DNA of 64,000 bases from Conus ventricosus (Eukaryota; Mollusca; Gastropoda; Neogastropoda; Conidae). Below the pieces are notes generated by a model. That model was given only the letters and a program-made list of their open reading frames with translations. It ran no database searches and had not been told where the DNA came from. The DNA is taken from contig CM031600.1 of NCBI GenBank assembly GCA_018398815.1, forward strand, positions 51,859,048 to 51,923,047. The letters are read 5' to 3'. Made by a program: the position numbers and the translations under genes. How positions within the stretch are numbered: the first letter of the stretch is position 1; the number at the start of each line of letters is the position of its first letter. This document shows positions 57,015 to 64,000 of this stretch, piece by piece.

Positions 57015-57247
57015 ATGAGACTATAAACCGAGGTTCCGTGTCGTGAAACGCATGGCATAACATCTTGCACACACGTAAAATCCCATACCAACTTCGGAAA
57101 AAGAGTAGGCCAGTTTGGCCGTTGGTATGGACGACACGTTACACATAGCATGCACCCTGCGTGAGAAAATGGAAAGAATGAAGGAAGTAAGGAAAATGAG
57201 TGATCGATATTGAACGATACTGCTGGATGACACGGGAAACGACTGAA
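57015..57247 (+). mobile_element. SINE copy, cut off by a hAT insertion
   Basis: Same family as 4101-4476, from CCTTCGAATGAGACTATAAA through the CACACGTAAAATCCCAT block to cgactgaatg. The full copy continues with aagcgccagctgg, but here the sequence switches to CAGGGGTGCTACAG, the terminus of a hAT element. The 3' half and the ATT tail are missing. Confidence 0.8.
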
Positions 57248-57889
57248 TGCAGGGGTGCTACAGAAAGAAAGTGCTAAGGCCTGAAAGTAACAACCCCAAT
57301 TTCACCAGGCCTGAAACTGAAATGACACATACTGCCCATAAAAGTGTATAGCTAACATAGTGTTTAGATACTTTTAATGTAAAAAAAAGCCTGGCTTAGC
57401 TTAAAAAAGAAGAAGAAAAGACAGTGACCATTTTCAATTACAAACGCATTATACACGTGTACTAAAACACACAAAACATATGTCTCCTCACCAGATGAGA
57501 AATGAAGGCGTGTTAGAAAATTTGCCAGACCAGAATGCCAGCGATGCCCCGTCATTGTTTACAACATCTGTCACTGTTCTATACACAAAGTTCACTGCAG
57601 TCACCCTGCACACCTTTTGTGATATGGTCACACATGTCTTTGTCTCTTTCTGTCCACTATCTCCATTTTCACCTATCACCTTTAAAAAAAAAGTTTTTTA
57701 TACCTCAATTTCTGTCTTCAGGCCTCACATCTTGTTAGACCCAAAACTTGACAAAGCATTGAGCACTCTCCGTCATCAGCCTAATAAAACTGTCTGTTTT
57801 GCTGTTATGTCCATGTTATATGTAGGGGCAGTACAAAAATAAAAAGCAAAATATTGAAATGACAGTCTCTTATGGTCTATATTTTAGTT

Positions 57890-59449
57890 TTAACAGCTAA
57901 TTTTTAAAACATCACTCTTTTGCCTTTTTTGTGAAAAAACTCTTATGTCCTGAGAACTTGCTTTTCTTTTGCTGGGATTTTCAGATTTTCTCTCAGTATC
58001 TGGAAGGCACACAACAAAATGGTTGGGATGCCATTCACACTCGCGAAGGTCTTTCCCAGATATACGGCTCCACATGTTTGCCTGGGAAATGCAGTACATG
58101 TAGTTGAAATTGGGCAAGTTGCTCTGGGACAGACTAGCGATGAAGGAAATTTCTAACAGTATGTCCTCCAAATCAGGGTACACAGAGTGGATGGTGCTGC
58201 CGAGAACACTAGCAATTGCTTGCATGTGCCAGGCACCCATGTATGTACCTGGCACAATGGTGTTTAGCACCTCCTTTCGAAGATGTGTCCAATGCTGTCA
58301 GAGATCAGTGTTTCATTACCAAAGTGTGGGGAAAAATGAGGCATATTGCTTGCAAAGAGACACATCAGGCGGTTGTGCTGAAGAGCACCCCTTTTTCAAT
58401 GGGCATCTGACAAGTAGAACTCCTCATTTGCGGCTAATTCTACTGCAATTCGAACACGCATTTCAGGATGTTTGGTTTCATTTCCAAAAGCAAGAATGAG
58501 GCGCATCTTGGCAAACAGTTCCCATCCCCAAAAATCCTTATTGGAACCAAATTAGGTCCATCTTTAGGATAGAGTCCTGCTGCATGGATCTCTGCCTGGT
58601 ATGATAAAAAGTCAAACACTGCATGCATCTCACTGGCCATGTTGTTAGAAAAACTTGTTCTGCCTCTTTCGCTACATTATGAAATGTTTCAAATGAATCA
58701 CCAGCATGCTGAAGATTCTTCCTGAGACTTTCAAAGTATTCTTTCCGAGTTGTATTTGTTGCAGAAGCAGATGACTGCTTGCTGGTTGAAGGCTGTGTGT
58801 GTGATGCAGATGACAGCTTGCTGGTTGAAGCCTGTGTCTTTGTTGTAGATGACTGCTTGCTGGTTGAAGGCTGTTTTTTTGGGTTGCAGATGACTGCTTG
58901 CTGGTTGAAGGCTGGGGTTTTGTTGCAGATGACTGCTTGCTGGTTGAAGGCTGTGCTTTTGTTGCAGATGACTGCTTGCTGGTTAAAGGGCTGTGGTTTT
59001 GTTGCAGATGACTGCTTGCTGGTTGAAGGCTGTGGTTTTGTTGCAGATGACTGCTTGCTGGTTGAAGGCTGTGGTTTTATTGCAGATGATTGCTTGCTGG
59101 TTGAAGGCTGTGGTTTTGTTGCAGATGACTGCTTGCTGGTTGAAGGCTGTGGTTTTATTGCAGATGACTGCTTGCTGGTTGCAGGCTGTGGTTTTGTTGC
59201 AGACGACTGCTTTCTGGTTGAAGGCAGTGGTTTTGTTGCAGATGACTGCTTGCTGGTTGAAGGCTGTGCTTTTGTTGCAGATGACTGCTTGCTGGTTGAA
59301 GGCTGTGCTTTTGTTGCAGATGTAGATGACTGTTTGCTGGCTGCTGCTGCTGATTTTGTCCCAGTCACAAATTGTCTCCCACCCTGGGTTTTTGCCTTGT
59401 TCAAGGAAGAATGATAGCATGCTCTGCTTTTCATGACACACCTTTTCAT
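57890..59449 (-). pseudogene. Ser/Gln repeat linker plus OTU-like cysteine-protease domain
   Basis: The first 45 residues continue the hAT sequence (MKRCVMKSRACYHSSLNKAK). About 15 copies of a 13-residue repeat of the type ATKPQPSTSKQSS follow (59330-58780), with one stretch read in another frame between two indels. Then come MASEMHAVFDFLSYQAEIHA, a segment with GDGNCLPRC holding the catalytic Cys, HPEMRVRIAVEL in a second frame, VPGTYMGAWHMQAIASVLGS with TIHSVYPDL, and finally WHPNHFVVCLPDTE with the catalytic His. The order matches OTU-type deubiquitinases and the OTU-like fold of vertnin-related proteins. A basic Lys/Arg-rich tail ends at 57890. Two or three frame breaks make it inactive as it stands. 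Confidence 0.7.
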
Positions 59450-60610
59450 GTCCTCATCACAGTCATGGTCACAAACAGTTTTCTGGTTGCCTTAAGCCTT
59501 TGTTTGATTACTGCTGTGGCCTCATAGTTTTCAAGGGAAATACAGGTGCGATCCTCCTCGACAATAAACCCCCATGATATTGAAAGCTGCCTTCTACAAG
59601 CGGCCCGCTGAAAACTGTTAACAAAAGCTTTCACCAACAGAGACAAGGTTGGATAGCGCTGCTCCTCATTTTCTTTCAGTTTCATTATTGGCACCCACCA
59701 GTCTGTGTCTAGTCGGAAAGCAGGATCAGTTTCATCAGAAGGGAAACTGCTGACTTGTGTGTCAGATCCATAACGCTTGAGCTCCGCATCAAGTTTCCCA
59801 AGGTCATTTTCAGGAATGACATTGGGCAATTTTCTGGCCAGGGATAGAAAAGACTGTGCTGTCCGTGTGACCTTTGCAAGCCTGGGTCTAAAGCCGCAAG
59901 ATTGATATGTTCTTGTTGGTCAGTGGCAACTTTTTCAAGGCCTTTGCTCCTGATTCATAGGCAAGTCGAAGAGCATTCCAAAATGATGGCAGCCAATGGT
60001 GTTTCACTCGGTCCCGTCTGCAGATCTGAAGTGGAGAAAAGCAGAACTCGCCCCCCCAAGTTGGCTGTCTCGAAGATGGAGTATTCTGTCTTCAACATTA
60101 ATGTCGGCAATTGCTGCAGCATCATGTTCAGGCAATGCTTCCGGTTTCATGAACTGTGACAGGAATTGCTTCGTCACCTAACATCTGTGCATGAAGTTTA
60201 TGGGCCATTGGTTTGACATACTGGAAAGAAAGAGTGTACCTTTCAAACTGCCGCAGAATCCCTCTGTACAACTGCAATGCAATTTCTGTCTGTTGTCTTT
60301 TATGAAACAGGAACAGCAAGGCCTTTCTTTCCTTTGTGTACTTGCAGGCGACTTGGTAGATTGATGTATACACTGCTGAATGTCTTTTATCTGTTGACGA
60401 GCTGTGGAGCAAGTGCTATGCTCAGCGATGATGGAGTCCCACTTCTGCCACAGTACTTCGTTGTTCATCAGAAGTTAAGAATGAGAAGTAATACAAAATC
60501 AATGGGTCCTTCAGCTCATCCAGTCTATCAGCTACCTGCCGCATTTGAAGAAACCTGCCCAGAAAACAACAACACTTCATTACTGCACAATTCAACAATA
60601 TATTTTTAGG
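59446..60610 (-). pseudogene. hAT-superfamily transposase, C-terminal half
   Basis: From the 5' side, a frame near 60580-60460 reads FLQMRQVADRLDELKDPLIL and YYFSFL, preceded by a possible splice acceptor (tctgggcag). Next, at 60412-60128, comes LYRGILRQFERYTLSFQYVK with PMAHKLHAQM, then AYESGAKALKKLPLTNK and LARKLPNVIPENDLGKLDAE in other frames. The C-terminal dimerisation region is WWVPIMKLKENEEQRYPTLS with LLVKAFVNSF, where family members have a SHGNAEVER-type motif. Here it reads QRAACRRQLSIS and is degraded. At least four frame breaks are visible. Transposases of this group cut and paste DNA, usually making 8-bp duplications. Confidence 0.78.
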
Positions 60611-60780
60611 TGAAGAAGGGTTTTAAATAAACAGTCAATATTCTTGTCCTGACAAAGGAGTCTACTTTGTTTTATTCACAGTATCATAGAATTTTAAAAG
60701 GTAGAAATACCCCCCCCCCCCCCCCCTCCCCACACACACCATTATATATATTATATTATATAGATATATATATATATATA
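60611..60780. repeat. Poly-C and TA-rich tract
   Basis: A C run at 60712-60726 and TA-rich DNA at 60742-60780, between the hAT remnant and the duplicated block. Confidence 0.75.
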
Positions 60781-61882
60781 CAACAAACTAATAAATTCCA
60801 AGGATAAGTACCGCACCGTTCCAGCAACTTACAGAGCAGCTTGGTGTTGCAATGACTGCAAGAAATATTGAATTATAAATAAAAGCTTGCTCTTATGTCT
60901 TAGATTGAAGAAATAGGGGGAAATACGCATTCATATCTGCAGTGGTAGATGAAACTGCCTAACTAACAGTATGTGCTTGATGGGTGAATGGGGAAAATAA
61001 AATAAATGCTTCTCAAAATGAGCCTTCAGCAAGCTTATATTCTCCAAGGGGGAGACATCCTCCAATAGGGAGGGAAACTCACTAACATATAACTCCTGGT
61101 CATATACCGATATTTCGAAAATTGGTGGTTTCTCCCCAGTGACCGCGGAAAGTGGTAATTTGACTCCTCTGCCTTTTCAGTTTTAAGAAGAATACAATCC
61201 CCGAAATGGTTGGTGTGCAATACCGTAGTATGCCTGTTGAGTTTTCAAAAAACCAACCCAAAAGGTGCCATCTAAGAAGCAAAGAAAATCATAAAAGAGC
61301 AAAACAAGCTACACTTTCTTGTGAAAAGTAAAAAATATAAAAGATATCCTCTAAGACACAAGTGCTGAGGGCAAGTTCTTGGAATGAATCCGCAAGGGAC
61401 TAAAATACAACAAACTAATAAATTCCAAGGATAAGTACCGCACCGTTCCAGCAACTTACAGAGCAGCTTGGTGTTGCAATGACTGCAAGAAATATTGAAT
61501 TATAAATAAAGCTTGCTCTTATGTCTTAGATTGAAGAAATAGGGGGAAATACGCATTCATATCTGCAGTGGTAGATGATTCTGCTAACTAACAGTATGTG
61601 CTTGAGTGGGTGAATGGGGAAAATAAAATAAATGCTTCTCAAAATGAGCCTTCAGCAAGCTTATATTCTCCAAGGGGGAGACATCCTCCAATAGGGAGGG
61701 AAAATCACTAACATATAACTCCTGGTCATATACCGATATTCGAAACTTGGTGGTTTCTCCTCAGTGACCGCGGAAAGTGGTAATTTGACTCCTCTGCCTT
61801 TTCAGTTTTAAGAAGAATACAATCCCAGAAATGGTTGGTGTGCAATACCGTAGTATGCCTGTTGAGTTTTCAAAAAACCAAC
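60781..61882 (+). repeat. Direct duplication of a ~477-bp block, period ~626 bp
   Basis: 60781-61257 (caacaaactaataaattcc... to ...caaaaaaccaaccc) recurs at 61407-61882, about 97% identical by eye with a few single-base indels. The 150 bases between them are unique. The arrangement could be a tandem duplication or two copies of a short element. It has no coding potential that I recognise. Confidence 0.88.
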
Positions 61883-62007
61883 CAGCGCAACACGATCGAA
61901 AAAAATTTGTAGAGTTTTAACCTTCCTTTTTAATATTATTTAACAAATGTTGCTCCCCAAGGGGTCGAGCACTTTTAAAGTCATTTTAGGCTTTTTAATT
62001 ATATTCA

Positions 62008-62008
<1 letters not shown>

Positions 62009-62060
<52 letters not shown>
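62009..62060. repeat. (TA)n microsatellite
   Basis: About 25 TA units directly at the 3' end of the neighbouring minus-strand SINE, so probably its tail. Confidence 0.95.
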
Positions 62061-62063
<3 letters not shown>

Positions 62064-62328
62064 GAAAGAAAACTCGTGGAGAGCGTGGCAGCAGAGAGTC
62101 CTCAGAAGAGAAGCCCCCTTCAAGCAAGTGTTTCGGCCCTTATCTCCTGACACTCTAGGGGGTTGGGCCACACCCGGTTCATGACTCCGGATGTCCTCTG
62201 CTGCCCCTTTTTTTTTGTTTCCCCATCTTGGACGAGCCATGGCTGGGATTCGAACCCATGACCCTCTGGAGATGCTCATTTTCCACTTAATGACTCGCGC
62301 TTTAACCACTGAGCCACAGGGACACCTG
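62061..62328 (-). mobile_element. tRNA-derived SINE with (AT)n tail
   Basis: On the minus strand the head reads GTCCCTGTGGCTCAGTGGTT (box A) and ATGGGTTCGAATCCCAGCC (box B, 62245-62256 on the + strand), with a long variable-arm-like insert between them. The body includes an A run, GGACATCCGGAGTCATGAAC and a C-rich stretch, and ends in the adjoining AT repeat. The head folds poorly as a tRNA, so it is not a tRNA gene. Confidence 0.8.
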
Positions 62329-64000
62329 ATATTTGTAGGGAAGTTAAGCCTTATGAAGTTCACTTTGTTCCTCCTTGACCAGATCCAGCTTGAACACCTC
62401 TCTGCCGCTCTGCCATTGCTTTAAAGGGCTCTGGTTTTTTCCTTCCCCTGCAACTGAGAGCTGTTTCATGAGGCTGTATGCAGACTTTTCCCTACAAATC
62501 CCCTAGCTCCAATTTCTCCCAGTGAGGACTTGGCCTGATAGCCTTCTCTCCTCAGGCTGTTTGCCAGATCAGCATACTTTTTCCGTCTTATTATATTTTG
62601 GGGCTGTGACAAAAGGTGAAATGCGAAGAAGACTTTTTCTGTTTGCCGAAATAGATCGTGTGTGCTCGATCACGTATTTTGGGGGGTTTAATGCATCATG
62701 TACATTAAAGAGATACATATAACAAAATTAGCGCTGAGAAACAAAGAAATATCCAATTTAATTCATGAAATGAGCTGAGAAAAAGTACAGTTATACCAAA
62801 AGTTTATGTAAATGTCATGAGATATGTACCGCAAGCCTATTTAAAAAAAGTGTTATAGGCAGTGTGCTTAAAAATCAATTGTTTGATAGATCTTGTAAAC
62901 CCAAAAACAAACACAAAAAGAATTAAAATTTTCTATGTCAATTGGTACAGAAGTTATGGCCTTTTAATGAACGGCAAAATGTTTTTAGACCCGTTTTGGG
63001 CAAATTAAATACAGCAGCTAGTTTGGACCTATATTACACAAAAGTTTACAAGATAGAAGTCTGAAAGTGATAGAGCTAAGTTAACTATCATATAGTATAG
63101 GCCTATTTTTTTCAGGTAGTTGATGGCATAATTTGGAAACTATAATCTCCTAAAAATGGCTGATCACATCAAAAAAAACCAATGGCAGAAAGGCAAAATT
63201 TTTTCAAAAAGTGATAACTCCTTTATTTTTCGAGTATTTTGATGCAATAAAGTGCTTTTTTTCTCAGCAAATCAAAAGCTACAAAACAAGCTTGACTATG
63301 TAAGTATGTTTGTAGACATGCCAAATCCCCTCCCCCCACCCCCCTCCCGACCCCCCACCTCCTGATTTCTCCCACCCCACACCCCCTTCCCTTTCCTGTC
63401 ACCATAACATAAGCTTTTGACTTTTTGTACTATTAGTATCTCCAGTACTTGTTAGAACGGGAAAAAATTGTGATAAAATGCACATCTTTTTCATGCCACC
63501 ACTGAAAGTGAGCTTGTTAATCAAAACTGTATCTGTGTATCGTCGCTTTAGGTTGTTGAGTGTCACTTAAAAAAATGCACATGGACATGTTTTAGCATGA
63601 TGTTGGTAAGGCTGTTTAAAGGTTAAAAAGCAAGAATGTACTGAGAAAAATAGTGAACTCAATTTTTGTAGCAAAATATTAATAACAGGGGGAATGAAAC
63701 AAGGTCTGAATGTGCTGTATGAGTGAAATGAAACTTAGAAAGGCCGTGTAGGTAATTTTAAAATGATAGCGTCATTAAAGTGATAGCAGTAAATTAAACC
63801 TCAAACCATCTGGAAGATGCTACTGCACTGCCAAATTTAAAATTTTTAGAAATAAAATAAATTCACATGTCAGTTTTTATGTTTAAGTGAATGCAAAATT
63901 TATGTGTTGCATTTTCACTATGTGTGTGCATATTTAGGCAAAGCTTTGTGTTAGCTTTTTGTTCATGGTGTTAAATCATTTATTTATATTGTAATATGGG
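62329..64000. other. AT-rich DNA without recognised features
   Basis: No conserved protein or element end is visible. A C-rich patch lies at 63327-63390. The expected right terminus of the hAT element was looked for here and not found. Confidence 0.45.

Larger units (their letters stand above)
57248..60610 (-). mobile_element. hAT element carrying an OTU-like domain, 5' end not found
   Basis: The 3' terminus at 57248 (CAGGGGTGCTACAG) is placed by the sharp break in the SINE. The minus strand then carries, from 5' to 3', a hAT transposase (about 60610-59446), a 13-residue repeat linker (59330-58780) and an OTU-like domain (58680-57890). The opposite terminus (CACCCCTG with ACTGAATG flank) is not present up to 64000. 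The N-terminal part of the transposase is also missing, so the element is truncated, rearranged or extends past the window. Confidence 0.6.

Noticed and set aside
58779..59414. 211-codon + strand open frame rich in Cys, Asp and Leu
   Set aside because: It is the antisense of the 39-bp coding repeat. Several frames stay open for that reason.
62235..62328. tRNA gene on the minus strand
   Set aside because: Box A and box B are clear, but the interval is too long, the stems do not close and a SINE body with AT tail follows.

Overview
This window is animal nuclear DNA, most likely from a mollusc and probably a marine gastropod. The reasons are: split exons with GT/AG borders, long introns, AT-rich non-coding DNA, abundant CA/TG and poly-G tracts, and tRNA-derived SINEs with the tail style (cgcttagag...ctatataa...ATT repeats) common in molluscs. 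The species call is inference. No prokaryotic gene, rRNA gene, CRISPR array or functional tRNA gene was seen.

One host gene is clear: the last three coding exons of a BPNT2/IMPAD1 orthologue (Golgi-resident PAP phosphatase) on the + strand, at 8092-8187, 8774-8946 and 17287-17555. The upstream exons lie outside or were not found. The second exon carries an apparent one-base frame break. Its 8.3-kb last intron is packed with repeats: a ~55-bp minisatellite, a 1.85-kb solo LTR with a 5-bp target duplication, a 154-bp TTAA-flanked MITE, a Tc1-like transposon itself split by a ~0.7-kb element, and a 150-bp-arm palindrome. A weak candidate terminal exon of an unknown minus-strand gene sits at 29238-29307. 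17.6-29.2 kb is otherwise 3' UTR or intergenic DNA.

The right half is a nest of transposons. A DIRS-type tyrosine-recombinase retrotransposon runs on the minus strand from 30736 to 51895. It has inverted terminal repeats, an internal complementary region that matches the joined ends, and gag-like, RT, RNase H and tyrosine recombinase modules. Four later insertions swell it from 5.6 kb to 21 kb: three short zinc-finger hAT-like elements (TIR CAGACCTG/CAGGCCTG, 6-7 bp target duplications) and one 11.9-kb block flanked by TTTT. That block holds a fourth copy of the zinc-finger element, a stretch of strange homopolymer-rich sequence (42.9-49.2 kb), a foldback element and a BED-type hAT remnant. 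A fifth copy of the zinc-finger element lies at 21352-22438.

The last 12 kb hold degenerate tandem repeats, three SINEs, the second copy of the 0.7-kb element, and a broken hAT transposase. The transposase is followed on the same strand by a 13-residue repeat linker and an OTU-like cysteine-protease domain. The element's CAGGGGTG end cuts a SINE at 57248, so the OTU module lies inside the transposon. Almost every mobile-element reading frame is broken. The window records repeated nested insertion rather than a working gene cluster.
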